Assembly (NCBI RefSeq): GCF_018279705.1
Contig: NZ_CP036498.1
Coordinates: 5,597,001-5,661,000 of the forward strand
Direction: 5' to 3'
Origin: Tardiphaga alba
GTDB taxonomy: Bacteria; Pseudomonadota; Alphaproteobacteria; Rhizobiales; Xanthobacteraceae
Length of the DNA stretch: 64,000 nt
Part shown: piece after piece, positions 16,552 to 25,423 of the stretch
How positions within the stretch are numbered: position 1 is the stretch's first letter
Layout: every line of letters begins with the position of its first letter
Translations under genes and position numbers: made by a program
The notes under the pieces: generated by a model
Database searches by the model: none
Seen by the model: only the letters and a program-made list of their open reading frames with translations
Told to the model about the DNA's origin: nothing

Positions 16552-17567
16552 CTATGGCTGCCCCGAACCTCCAGCCGAGCCATAGACCTGACCGGTGGCG
16601 TAACTGGCGTCCGCGGCGGCGAGCTGCACGTAGATCGAGCCAAGCTCGGCTGGTTGGCCCGCGCGACCAAGCGGCGTCATGCCGCCGAATTTCTCCAGTT
16701 TTTCCATGGTCGCGCCACCCGATACCTGCAGTGGCGTCCAGATCGGACCGGGGGCGACGGCGTTCACGCGGATACCCTTGGGCGCCAACTGCTTGGCCAG
16801 CGACTTCACATAATTCGTGGTCGCCGCTTTGGTCTGAGCGTAATCGTAGAGCTCGGCCGACGGGTCCATGGCCTGCTCGGACGACGTACCGATGATCACG
16901 GAGCCCGGCTTCAGATGCGGAAGCGCCGCCTTGATCGTCCAGAACGGCGCATAGATGTTGGTTTTCATTGTCGCGTCGAACGCTTCCGACGTGATGTCCA
17001 TGATCGACGCCTGGGTCTGCTGCCGGCCGGCGTTGTTGACCAGGATGTCCAGGCCTCCAAGGTCTTTGACAGCCTTGGCCACCATTTCCTGGCAGAATGC
17101 TTCTGAGCGCAGATCACCCGGAATAGCTACAGCGACCCGGCCTTCGGCCTTGATCAGCTCGATCACCTGCTTTGCGTCCTGCTCTTCGTCTGGCAGATAA
17201 TTGATGGCGACGTCGGCTCCTTCCCGCGCGTAGGCGATTGCCGCCGCGCGGCCCATCCCAGAGTCGCCACCGGTGATCAAAGCCTTCCGGCCATTGAGAC
17301 GTCCGGACCCCTTATAGGTCTTCTCGCCATGGTCGGGCACAGGATCCATATCGCTGGCGAGACCCGGCCACTTCTGCGACTGTTTCTTGTAGGGCGGCTG
17401 CGGATATTGCGTGCGGGGTCTTGCAGAGTTTTCGGAGCCATCGGAATCTGTCCTTGCGCGAATGCTGGTCTGGCGAACGCGGCGGCTGACAAGCTTATGC
17501 CTGCTGCGCCCACGACCTCTCTTCGAGTCACGGATAGCGGTGCGGAATACTTGTCGTTCGTCGGCAT
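16552..17567 (-). pseudogene. Tat-signal short-chain dehydrogenase with a frameshift
   Basis: The first frame from 17567 gives a twin-arginine signal (VTRREVVGAAGISLSAAAFARPAFAQGQIPMAPKTLQDP). A one-base loss in the G run at 17414-17417 shifts frame, and the next frame carries QYPQPPYKKQSQKWPGLASDMDPVPDHGEKTYKGSGRLNGRKALITGGDSGMGRA, then the catalytic YDYAQTKAA and the C-terminal TGQVYGSAGG. This is the YhdF-like SDR family (NAD(P)-dependent). In the second frame alone, 372 codons are open from 17670, but that N-terminus is not family-like. An EcfG-type promoter precedes 17567. Confidence 0.75.
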
Positions 17568-17591
17568 CTGCTATCCCTCGAGAGAAAAACG

Positions 17592-17616
17592 AACTCGCCT
17601 TCAATGCAATCGTTCC
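17592..17616 (-). promoter_or_regulatory. EcfG-type promoter of the Tat-SDR gene
   Basis: On the minus strand GGAAC (complement of 17612-17616), 17 bases, GTT (complement of 17592-17594), 25 bp before the Tat-SDR start. Confidence 0.55.
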
Positions 17617-17749
17617 GAGCCGAACTTTTGAACGGTAGAGGAGGAGCGGCGTCGATCCGCACGCCGTCAATCATCTCGTGCAAGCCTGATAAACGTCCGT
17701 GCGCAGGCACTCGGATCTGCCGTGCCGAGGGTCCCCCATCGGGCTTCGA

Positions 17750-17812
17750 CGACTTCAGCCACGCCAGCAGGTTGCGGAGCCGTTAGTTGAAGTCGAAGGT
17801 CACGATTTTCAC
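17750..17812 (-). pseudogene. xthA: Exonuclease III N-terminal fragment (copy 2)
   Basis: From GTG 17812 the frame reads VKIVTFDFN, an in-frame TAA, then RLRNLLAWLKSSKPD, matching the exonuclease III start (MKVATFNINNVKKRL.NLLAWLKSSKPDIV). Homology then ends. The GTG overlaps the stop of the upstream hypothetical gene (GTGA), the same arrangement as in copy 1 at 10.38 kb. A downstream VRID peptide could be a shred of the C-terminus, but this is weak. Confidence 0.7.
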
Positions 17813-18234
17813 GCGGATCGCTTACCCCGATTTGCCTTGAGGCCGGCAAACCATGACGCGTAGGACGTGTTCTTCACCATGTGCCTGTTGAGGTCCGGAT
17901 CGCCGTTCCCCCACCAGACCGCTCCGCGTTCGCCCAGCGCCTGCTTGGCGGCGTCCACGTCGCGATGCGCCGCAGCTTCCGCCTGTTCGTCGCCTGCCTG
18001 TTTGGCGGTCCTCACTGCCCGGCGCGCCCGCATGAGCTCCGATACGAGCGCAGACTTTTTTGCCTCTGGCAATGAGGGATCCGCCAGACGCCAGAGCCGG
18101 CCTTTCACGACAAAGTATCTGCCGTCCGGCGTCGAACGGGGCGGCCGCGACCCAACCGGCTCCGGTTTTGAATTCTCGCACGGAAAAACCATTCGGACGG
18201 TCGTGCCGAGCCCTTCCTCGGAGTAAATGCTCAA
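17809..18234 (-). CDS. Hypothetical protein with a histidine-kinase-derived N-terminus
   Basis: The body ([103 protein letters not shown]) is the same family as the broken copy at 10.4-10.7 kb. The first 19 codons ([18 protein letters not shown], from TTG 18234) are not part of that family. They match the last strands of a histidine-kinase ATPase domain ([19 protein letters not shown]). So the gene is fused to a kinase fragment, and its own start is lost or unclear. Function unknown. Confidence 0.55.
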   Translation of the reverse strand: MSIYSEEGLGTTVRMVFPCENSKPEPVGSRPPRSTPDGRYFVVKGRLWRLADPSLPEAKKSALVSELMRARRAVRTAKQAGDEQAEAAAHRDVDAAKQALGERGAVWWGNGDPDLNRHMVKNTSYASWFAGLKANRGKRSA

Positions 18235-18587
18235 TGGTCGGCATAGGGATCCAGTAGCAGCTTGTTGGGATTAAACCGGTGCCCGACATCAGGCTCGAAT
18301 GGGCCATGGACGCGGTATCCGTAGACAGTGCCTGGCCGAGCGTTTGGCAAGTAGCCGTGCCAAACTTCGTCGGTATATTCCGGGAGATCGACGCGTTCCA
18401 GTTCTCGGTCGCCCTTTTCGTCGAATAGGCAAAGCTCGACCCGCGTGGCGTGTGCGGAAAACAATGCGAAATTGACGCCCACTCCGTCCCATGTCGCACC
18501 TAGCGGGAATGGCTTGCCTTCGCGAATGACAGATCGCCGCAACCGCTGCACAGCCATTCGGAGCGGTTCGTTTGCCGTTCGTGTCAT
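18231..18587 (-). pseudogene. glgX: Glycogen debranching enzyme N-terminal fragment
   Basis: The frame from ATG 18587 (GGGGAT upstream) gives the GlgX N-terminal CBM48 domain: [93 protein letters not shown]. It stops immediately after, at the junction with the histidine-kinase fragment. GlgX enzymes have about 690-730 residues; the GH13 catalytic domain is entirely missing, so the product is not an active enzyme. Confidence 0.85.
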
Positions 18588-18963
18588 ATTGCGATCCCCG
18601 TGGCTTTCAGGCGGCCAATACCGTCCACGCCGCGCGCGGGCTGTCCGGCGGGATGCTATGAACATAATGGTGCTATGAAGAAATTTACTTCTGCGGCAGC
18701 TTGAACGGAACGCGCCTACAACCTCATGGTTCCTCAGCAGAATGAGCATTCCCAACGACAGGTTATGATTAAAGGAAAGTGCGTGAAGCGATCTACGAAC
18801 TGTCGATGTGGGGATGAGGGGTGTAGATGTCTCGCGTACGCAGTCCGTTCAGTAACACACCGCGGGCGTACGGTGATCCGCCGCGATGCGCATTCGTCGC
18901 CGCGGCCGCGCGGTAACGGAAAGCTTTCGTCGCGGTCGCCGATCAGATCCGCCGACATGTCGG
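18588..18963. other. Non-coding interval
   Basis: No frame on either strand looks coding. It separates two truncated genes (glgX and dnaE2) and probably marks deleted sequence. Confidence 0.45.
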
Positions 18964-19165
18964 TCAGTTGTATGCTACGAGGTGGACGACATCCCCTCTG
19001 GCCGCACGTGTCCTGGGGCCCTGATCATCGAGGAGCCGAGAATGACGGGGGCATGCCGCTCGTAATGCGACGAGCAGACGACTAGGCTGGCGACGCCGCA
19101 TTCGTCCTCGATAGTGATGAAAATGACGCCCTTCGCAGTACCGCTTTTTGGGCACAAGAAAGATC
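18964..19165 (-). pseudogene. dnaE2: Fragment of the 3' end of dnaE2 (error-prone DNA polymerase)
   Basis: The minus strand reads SGTAKGVIFITIEDECGVASLVVCSSHYERHAPVILGSSMIRAPGHVRPEG and, after a one-base shift in GGGG, GDVVHLVAYN then stop. This matches the C-terminal OB-fold of DnaE2 (GSAKGVMFITIEDETGVANLVVWP...MMAVxGxxQREGEVVHLVA). The rest of the roughly 1100-residue polymerase is absent, as are imuA and imuB. Confidence 0.75.
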
Positions 19166-19296
19166 CGTGCTCGCCGCTCTCTATTGTTGACCTGCGGGAT
19201 CGCCGGATCGCGGGTCGGCCGGAGCCGCCCAGCTTGGCTAGTTCAGCCATCAGCTCCCGTAACATCTTAGGTGGGAAACGTCCGCACCGAGCGAAT

Positions 19297-20535
19297 TTAA
19301 AAACCGAACCCCAGTTGCTCTGCCTTTGGCTTGAACCGCTCGATCAACCGCGCGCTGTCAAGTTGGGTGATGACCGGGCGATGGTCCGGCAGGACGATGA
19401 AGGGCAACGCTTTCCTGTACGGCACGTGGAGCCGCGCGAGATCGCCGGTTCGGATCGAACTGATGCGCCGCGTCTCGATGATCCGCTGGACGGTCCGCGC
19501 GCCGAAGCCCGGAACGCGAAGCAGTTCTTCCCGACTGGCCCGGTTGACGTCCAGCGGGAAGCGCTCGCGGTTACGCAGTGCCCATGCAAGCTTCGGATCC
19601 ATGTCGAGAGGCAGCATTCCACCCTCACCTTCCACGATCTCGTCGGCGTCGAAACCATAAAACCGCATCAGCCAGTCCGCCTGGTACAGGCGATGCTCGC
19701 GCATCAGGGGCGGCGCACGGAGCGGCAAGGCCCGGCTGGCATCCGGGATCGGACTGAAGGCGGAGTAATAGACCCGCTTGAGGTTGTAGGAGCCGTAGAG
19801 ATTGGCCGATGTCTTGATGATGGTCGCGTCATTGGCGCTGTCTGCGCCAACGATCATCTGCGTGCTCTGTCCGCCCGGCGCAAAGCGCGGTGCGGTGCGG
19901 CCGCGCGGCGTCGGCTTCGCCCCTTCCTTGGCCTCATCGAGCTTCAGGCGCAGACGTCCCATCGTGCGCCGGATCGCGCGGACATCCTTCTCCGGAGCCA
20001 GGTTCTTCAGGCTGCCTTCTTCCGGAACCTCGATATTGATCGAAAGTCGGTCGGCATACTTCCCCGCTTCCGTGATCAATGCGTCGCCGGCTTCCGGAAT
20101 GGTCTTGAGGTGGATGTATCCTCGAAAGTGATGCTCCTCACGCAGCTTGCGTGCGACGGCGACCACCTGCTCCATCGTGTAATCCGGGCTTTTGATGATT
20201 CCGGACGACAGAAACAGGCCTTCGATATAGTTGCGGCGGTAGAAGTCCAGCGTGAGCTTTACGACTTCGTCCACGGTGAACCGGGCGCGCGGGACATTGC
20301 TGGAGGCACGATTGACGCAATAGAGGCAATCGAAATTGCACGCGTTCGTCAGAAGGATTTTGAGCAACGAGATGCAACGGCCGTCCGGCGCGTAGGAATG
20401 GCAGATGCCCATCCCTTCGGTAGAGCCTATGCCCTTGCCGTCACGCGAGTCGCGTTTTTCCGTGCCGCTCGACGCGCAGGAGGCATCGTATTTCGCGGCG
20501 TCGGCGAGGATTTCGAGTTTGCGACGGACATCCAT
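19297..20535 (-). CDS. Putative DNA modification/repair radical SAM protein
   Basis: About 412 residues. The cluster-binding motif is CNFDCLYC near residue 60 (KILLTNACNFDCLYCVNRASSNV). The C-terminus has a helix-hairpin-helix DNA-binding motif (DVNRASREELLRVPGFGARTVQRII). This architecture matches the radical SAM family genetically linked to a uracil-DNA-glycosylase-like protein (TIGR03916-type); the reaction is unknown. The start at 20535 (MDVRRKLEILADAAKYDASCASSG) fits the family. The usual linked partner is not adjacent; downstream lies only a dnaE2 fragment. Confidence 0.85.
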   Translation of the reverse strand: MDVRRKLEILADAAKYDASCASSGTEKRDSRDGKGIGSTEGMGICHSYAPDGRCISLLKILLTNACNFDCLYCVNRASSNVPRARFTVDEVVKLTLDFYRRNYIEGLFLSSGIIKSPDYTMEQVVAVARKLREEHHFRGYIHLKTIPEAGDALITEAGKYADRLSINIEVPEEGSLKNLAPEKDVRAIRRTMGRLRLKLDEAKEGAKPTPRGRTAPRFAPGGQSTQMIVGADSANDATIIKTSANLYGSYNLKRVYYSAFSPIPDASRALPLRAPPLMREHRLYQADWLMRFYGFDADEIVEGEGGMLPLDMDPKLAWALRNRERFPLDVNRASREELLRVPGFGARTVQRIIETRRISSIRTGDLARLHVPYRKALPFIVLPDHRPVITQLDSARLIERFKPKAEQLGFGF

Positions 20536-20594
20536 GAGAAAACCGATCAGGCATGTGAGGCACCGAGGCCGCGGCATCCGCGAGGCTCTCGCGC

Positions 20595-21110
20595 CTACTT
20601 GTTTCCTTGCTTCGCCTCAGGGACGTCGTCCCAAGGGCGATAGTACAATTCGGCGCATTCGGACCGAAGGACGCCCCCAACGATCTCGATATCTTCTCGG
20701 AAAGCGTCAGCGACGAAATCGAGCGTGTTAACGTGACGCGCCTCGAAATACATCGGATGCACGTCGTCGCGACCTGCGCCGTAGACGATCCTGCCGACCT
20801 TGCTCCAGATCGAAGCCATCGTACACATGCCGCATGGCTGTAGTGTGGTGTAGAGGACTGCGCCCCTCAGTTCGCCGTCATTGAACGAACGCCCGGCGGC
20901 ACGAATGGCTTCGATCTCAGCATGAGCGGTGGAGTCATGCTTCTCAGCAACGTGATTGCGCTCGGTCGCAACAATTCGCCCATCGAGCACAATCACACAT
21001 CCGATTGGTGAGAGATCCGGATCGCTGCCGCGCTCGGTGGCGACCTCGATCGCCATGCGCATGAAGTGCTCGTCCGACTTGTAACCCGTATGCGGCACGC
21101 TTCCGCCCAA
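20595..21110 (-). CDS. Nucleoside/cytidine-type deaminase
   Basis: A 171-residue zinc deaminase of the CMP/dCMP-deaminase fold. The HAEIEAIR motif supplies the catalytic glutamate and one zinc ligand; LQPCGMCTMA supplies the two cysteines. The family includes guanine deaminase and tRNA adenosine deaminase TadA. The long C-terminal part (YGAGRDDVHPMYFEARHVNTLDFVADAF) is closer to free base or nucleoside deaminases. Same strand as the radical SAM gene, 59 bp upstream of it. Confidence 0.85.
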   Translation of the reverse strand: MGGSVPHTGYKSDEHFMRMAIEVATERGSDPDLSPIGCVIVLDGRIVATERNHVAEKHDSTAHAEIEAIRAAGRSFNDGELRGAVLYTTLQPCGMCTMASIWSKVGRIVYGAGRDDVHPMYFEARHVNTLDFVADAFREDIEIVGGVLRSECAELYYRPWDDVPEAKQGNK

Positions 21111-21344
21111 ATTAATTCCGCCGCACTTTGTCCTAAGACAATTGCTGACGCAAGAACATAGTACGAACGAAAGAAAATAGAGACCTACCTAGATACCGCG
21201 TTGGTACGTTATCAGTGGTCTTCAGTTTGAACAGTTTGCCGACGACGTGAAGCGATCTCCTTAGATCCGTCCGGTCTCGCCAGTACCTGCGGCCAGCGTC
21301 GAAATTCCGGTTCGAGGAGTGGCCAAAAAACTGGTCAGGGTTGA

Positions 21345-21521
21345 TCAGCGTTTGCTTGGCCCGATGACGCGTTCGACAACCTCGTGACTGTCCCGGTAGT
21401 CCTCGGCGCCGAGCATCCGCACAATCTCCGAGAAGTCCGAACCGTTGCTGCTACGCCGGAGGGCGCTCGTGGACCTTGCCTCTTCCCGCACAACATCACC
21501 GAACAGCAGCTTCATCAACAT
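21345..21521 (-). CDS. Small hypothetical protein (58 aa)
   Basis: The ATG at 21521 has CGGAGG seven bases upstream and gives MLMKLLFGDVVREEARSTSALRRSSNGSDFSEIVRMLGAEDYRDSHEVVERVIGPSKR, a compact helical sequence. A near-match to the EcfG promoter lies upstream (GGAAC, 16 bases, GTT on the minus strand, 21551-21574). Family unknown. Confidence 0.5.
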   Translation of the reverse strand: MLMKLLFGDVVREEARSTSALRRSSNGSDFSEIVRMLGAEDYRDSHEVVERVIGPSKR

Positions 21522-21732
21522 TGAAATCCTCCGTCTTTTCCGTCGATGTAAACACCGCGCGCCGAGTTTGTTCCGTTTTTCCAAGGCAGAAATGCGCGTG
21601 GTCGGAACGTTCAGTTATCAACGCAATTGTCAGGTTCGGCTGAAGGTTGGCGAAATTGCGAGGCTTCCTTCTACAGACAGTCGATCGACAAAGGCTCGCG
21701 CCTCCGGCCGACAAACGAGCTCGGGAACGGCG

Positions 21733-23730
21733 ATGAAGATCGGCAAAGCGCAATCGGTCGAAGATGTCGCAGGGCTCGTTGGCGCCTGCGCGGTGACAAT
21801 CCTCGCAATGATCATCGTGGCGACGCTGTACGTTGCACGCGAGGTGTTCGTGCCGATGGCTCTGGCTATCCTGCTGAGCTTCGTACTGGCGCGCCCGGTC
21901 GAGTGGCTCGAGGACATTCGCCTGCCTCGACCGATCGCCGCCATTATTTCCGTGTTGTGCGCTTTCGCGGTCATTTTTGCTCTCGGGAGCCTCATCGCAT
22001 CGCAGGCCACCCGCCTCGCGGGAGACCTACCGAAGTACCAGTCCACTATCCAGGGGAAGATCTCGTCCCTCCGGGGCGTCGCCGGCGGCTCGACCACGAT
22101 GGAGCGTGCAGAGGGGATGCTGCAGGAATTGAGCAAAGAGCTGAACAAACCGAAAGGCACGTCGTCCCCGTCCCTTACACAGGCCGATGTCCAGACCGAT
22201 GGCAAAACCCGCACACCTGTCCCGGTCGAAGTCTTGCAGCCCGATCCCGGCACCCTCAGCAATCTCAGGTCTTTGATCGCACCTCTGATATCGCCGTTGG
22301 CAACAACGGGCATCATCGTTATCTTCGTGATCTTCATTCTTCTGCAGAGAGAAGATCTCCGAAACCGCTTGATACGGCTGGCGGGGACGCATGACCTTCA
22401 GCGCACGACGGCTGCGCTAGACGACGCCGCACGTCGTCTGAGTCGCCTCTTTCTCAATCAACTCCTCATCAATTCCGGCTTCGGCATTCTGATCGGCATA
22501 GGTCTTTGGATCATCGGCGTGCCCAGCCCCGCGCTGTGGGGCATTCTGGCCGCCGTCCTTCGCTTCGTCCCGTATATCGGCTCGATCATCGCCGCCGCCT
22601 TCCCGCTGACGCTCGCTCTTGCCGTAGATCCAGGCTGGTCCATGCTCATCTGGACCGCGATCCTCTTCTTTGTGATCGAGCCGGGCATCGGACAGGTTAT
22701 AGAACCCTTGGTGTACGGACGAAGCACTGGATTGTCTCCGGTGGCCGTTGTCGTCTCGGCGACGTTCTGGACGGCACTATGGGGGCCGATCGGCCTGATC
22801 CTCGCGACGCCACTTACCGTATGCCTCGTCGTCCTTGGCCGCCATGTCGAACGCCTCGAATTCCTTGATGTCATGTTCGGAGACCGACCTGCCTTATCGC
22901 CGCCCGAGATTTTCTATCAACGCATGCTCGCCGGCGACCCGACCGAGGCGGCCGAGAAAGCAGAGCAGTTCTTGAAGGAGCGCTCTCTCGGTGCGTTTTA
23001 CGACGACGTTGCGCTGCCCGGCTTGATGCTTGCGCAAGCAGACCTCGAACGCGAAGCTCTCGACGACGAGCGCCTATCCAAGATCAGCGAAACGGTCATC
23101 GAGTTCACGGCTGATCTGTCCGATCAAGTTTTGCAGAAATCCAATGGTGCGGGGGCGCTGACAGATGCAGAAGCGAGCGCTGCGCTCGAGCATGTGCCTC
23201 CGGAACAGCAGCTCGCCGTGGTTGAAAAGCAAAGCCTGCTCCCCGCGTGGCAGGGCGACACCCCAGCTCTCTTCATTGCCGGACGGACGGCGCTAGATGA
23301 AAGCGTCGCGGTCATGCTCGCCCATCTTTGCCGCGTACATGGCATTGGCGCGCGTTCAGAAGCTTCTGACGCGTTGACGACGAAAAACATCTTCAAACTG
23401 AATGTCGCCGGTGTCGCGTTGGTATGCTTGACGTATTTGGAGTGGCGAAACACGTCCCATATGCGGTACGCCGTCCGTCGTGTACGCCGCAAGGCGCCGG
23501 ATGCCGTCGTCGTGATTTCTGCATCGTCAGCAACAGAAGCGGAAAAATCTGTAATACAGGAGGCCACCGGCGCAGATTACGTGTGTGGCTCGCTGCGAGA
23601 GGTGGCTGAGTTCAGCATCGCTAGGGCGTCGCAAGCCAAGGGCGATGCTCAGAAAGCGATGAACGACACGAAGAACGCCGCGAAAGACGCGGTCGATAAC
23701 ACAGTGGATGCGCTCAAGAACCCATCTTGA
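21733..23730 (+). CDS. AI-2E/PerM-family transporter with a long C-terminal domain
   Basis: A 665-residue inner-membrane protein. The first 360 residues carry the AI-2E transporter pattern: paired N-terminal helices, the RPVEWLEDIRLPRPIAAIISVL region, an amphipathic extracytoplasmic part (110-190), then four or more helices with IGLWIIGVPSPALWGILAAVLRFVPYIGSIIAAAFPLTLAL, which holds the family signature. The last 300 residues (after LGRHVERLEFLDVMFGDRPAL) are cytosolic and include a possible Rossmann-like segment. The ATG at 21733 starts the conserved protein; the frame is open upstream but unlike the family. Substrate unknown. Confidence 0.85.
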   Translation: MKIGKAQSVEDVAGLVGACAVTILAMIIVATLYVAREVFVPMALAILLSFVLARPVEWLEDIRLPRPIAAIISVLCAFAVIFALGSLIASQATRLAGDLPKYQSTIQGKISSLRGVAGGSTTMERAEGMLQELSKELNKPKGTSSPSLTQADVQTDGKTRTPVPVEVLQPDPGTLSNLRSLIAPLISPLATTGIIVIFVIFILLQREDLRNRLIRLAGTHDLQRTTAALDDAARRLSRLFLNQLLINSGFGILIGIGLWIIGVPSPALWGILAAVLRFVPYIGSIIAAAFPLTLALAVDPGWSMLIWTAILFFVIEPGIGQVIEPLVYGRSTGLSPVAVVVSATFWTALWGPIGLILATPLTVCLVVLGRHVERLEFLDVMFGDRPALSPPEIFYQRMLAGDPTEAAEKAEQFLKERSLGAFYDDVALPGLMLAQADLEREALDDERLSKISETVIEFTADLSDQVLQKSNGAGALTDAEASAALEHVPPEQQLAVVEKQSLLPAWQGDTPALFIAGRTALDESVAVMLAHLCRVHGIGARSEASDALTTKNIFKLNVAGVALVCLTYLEWRNTSHMRYAVRRVRRKAPDAVVVISASSATEAEKSVIQEATGADYVCGSLREVAEFSIARASQAKGDAQKAMNDTKNAAKDAVDNTVDALKNPS

Positions 23731-23936
23731 TGCAAACCAAACTTGGGGCCGGCAGCCCACCTTGTTGGCGGTACGCATAACTCAGCGGCCTATGATGAGC
23801 GCATGTAATCCATAACCGAGACTTCGAGCTGCACGATGGTTTCGTAAGCGATGGGCTGATGTTCACCGCGAAATTCTCTGGAACATATTGCCGCACAGCA
23901 GCTTGTAGCGCGGGCAATGTCTCATGGAGGTTCACT

Positions 23937-24356
23937 ATGACTTTTCGTTTCAAATCGTTTGTCGCAGTCGCTGCTTTGATCGCAACCAGCCAGGTCGCAG
24001 TGGCTCAGGGCGTCCCCGGCGGCATGGAGCGTGGCGCCCGTGATGGCGAACGTGCAGCCGGTCCGGTAGGCGCTGCGGTCGGCGCGGCGGTGGGTGGTGT
24101 TGTCGGCGGCGTGGCTGGCGTGCTCGGTGTGGACGACCGTCCCCGCTTCCGCACCTACGTCCAAGGCCGCAACGTCCGCTCGTACTCCTATTCTGAGCCG
24201 GTCGCTGTTGGTACCGTGCTGCCCGCTGATGGCGTGACCTATTACGACGTGCCAGATGATTATGCTTCGGTGCGAGAATACCGCTTCACCGTCGTGAATG
24301 ACCGCACGGTGCTGGTCGATCCGCGTACTCGTCGCATTGTGCAGATCGTCGAGTAA
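23937..24356 (+). CDS. DUF1236 exported protein (copy 1)
   Basis: A signal peptide (MTFRFKSFVAVAALIATSQVAVAQ), a Gly/Ala-rich hydrophobic stretch (VGAAVGAAVGGVVGGVAGVLG, a possible membrane-inserting glycine-zipper), then the DUF1236 domain (VPDDYASVREYRFTVVNDRTVLVDPRTRRIVQIVE). TGGAGG precedes the ATG. The closest relative in this window is the gene at 49.2 kb. DUF1236 proteins are common periplasmic stress proteins in bradyrhizobia; activity unknown. Confidence 0.85.
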   Translation: MTFRFKSFVAVAALIATSQVAVAQGVPGGMERGARDGERAAGPVGAAVGAAVGGVVGGVAGVLGVDDRPRFRTYVQGRNVRSYSYSEPVAVGTVLPADGVTYYDVPDDYASVREYRFTVVNDRTVLVDPRTRRIVQIVE

Positions 24357-24377
24357 CAACGCTCGGACAATGTTGAT

Positions 24378-24407
24378 AAACGGCCTGCTGTTAACGGCAG
24401 GCCGTTT
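24378..24407 (+). terminator. Hairpin terminator after the DUF1236 gene
   Basis: AAACGGCCTGC and GCAGGCCGTTT form a perfect 11-bp stem with an eight-base loop, 21 bp after the stop, followed by GCGTTTGCG. The same position and TTTGCGTT tail occur after the second DUF1236 gene. Confidence 0.7.
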
Positions 24408-24606
24408 GCGTTTGCGACACATTGAGAAGGGATCAGTTAGCGCCTGAGCTGTTGTAGTCTCATCGAGGCGCACCGCTCATATGTTACGACCGCCTCGCGA
24501 AGCCGGAGGGAACGGTCGCGTTGTATGGCCTGTTGTCATGGACAAGCAACGGCGCTAGGAACACGCCCGTGATTAACCAAGCACTAACCCTGACGGCAGG
24601 CTCATA

Positions 24607-24631
24607 GGAACGCTCTAATTTAACTCTTGTT
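24607..24631 (+). promoter_or_regulatory. EcfG-type promoter
   Basis: GGAAC (24607-24611), 17 bases, GTT (24629-24631), 27 bp upstream of a small frame with a good ribosome binding site. Confidence 0.5.
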
Positions 24632-24657
24632 GTCTGCTTGAAAGTCAGGAGCAGAAA

Positions 24658-24852
24658 ATGAGCGAAGCGACGTTGATTTTCCCGAACATGCGCGGCGGCT
24701 GTGCAACTGTCGATGGCAAGGTGCACGCGCTCTTCCGTGTGAACGGTCGGCGGCCAGGTTTGAAGTCGCTGATGTCGTCAAGGGATCGAAAAGATCAAAC
24801 CCCATGCGACCAGTCAGCCCTGACAACCGACGGTGGCCCATCTGAGACATAA
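24658..24852 (+). CDS. Small hypothetical protein (64 aa)
   Basis: MSEATLIFPNMRGGCATVDGKVHALFRVNGRRPGLKSL... preceded by CAGGAG and an EcfG-type promoter at the right distance. The second half is hydrophilic and repetitive, so the true end could be earlier if a shift is present. Kept because the promoter, ribosome binding site and start agree. Confidence 0.4.
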   Translation: MSEATLIFPNMRGGCATVDGKVHALFRVNGRRPGLKSLMSSRDRKDQTPCDQSALTTDGGPSET

Positions 24853-25001
24853 AGGCCTGGCTCCGCGCCAAAGCAATTTTGGCCGTTAGCAAGGGAATTC
24901 GACAACTACGCCCTTCCCGGTTTTGTGGCGATTATTGCGCTTTGTTAGGACGCCGTTTACCACGATCCGCCACACGTTCCGCAGCGCAATAGGAGCTGCA
25001 A

Positions 25002-25214
25002 ATGCAAGACATCGAAAATTCGATACGTGAGCGGGCCTACCATCTGTGGGACGATGCGGGCCGACCGGATGGCCAAGCTGATAATTTCTGGCTGATTGCG
25101 CAGCATCAGTTACTGGAAGCTTCCCTCGACCAGCTCGTTGCCGTTGCAAAGGTGTCCAAGAAGCCTCGAGCTGTTAAGAAGCCTGCCTCGACCAAGAAAA
25201 CGAAAGCCGCATAA
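25002..25214 (+). CDS. DUF2934 protein
   Basis: The sequence IRERAYHLWDDAGRPDGQADNFWLIAQHQLL is the DUF2934 signature, a short helical domain frequent in alphaproteobacteria. It is followed by a lysine-rich tail (KVSKKPRAVKKPASTKKTKAA). AGGAG precedes the ATG. Function unknown; often found among stress genes. Confidence 0.85.
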   Translation: MQDIENSIRERAYHLWDDAGRPDGQADNFWLIAQHQLLEASLDQLVAVAKVSKKPRAVKKPASTKKTKAA

Positions 25215-25423
25215 GGCGGCCCGACGTCGATCTGGGCGACGTCGAGCCTAGCCAGTTCGCGGGTCTGGAACCACGTTCCGGCTGTTGGCAGGTAGCGTGT
25301 TTCTTCCGCGACCCTCAATCGTGCCCCGCGGTTAACGTTACTAGCTTGAATCCCATCGAGCGCGATGACCGATGAGCTGTTCGGTCATGCACCTAAAGTG
25401 CCTGTGGACTGAGCCGGGTAACT

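Noticed and set aside
16552..17670. A 372-codon intact SDR starting at 17670
   Set aside because: The first 80 codons are basic and unlike the family; the adjacent frame gives a clean twin-arginine signal that joins the SDR after one base is restored.
19114..20643. A 509-codon plus-strand open frame
   Set aside because: It is antisense to the radical SAM gene, whose iron-sulfur and helix-hairpin-helix motifs are clear. The plus-strand product has no family-like features.
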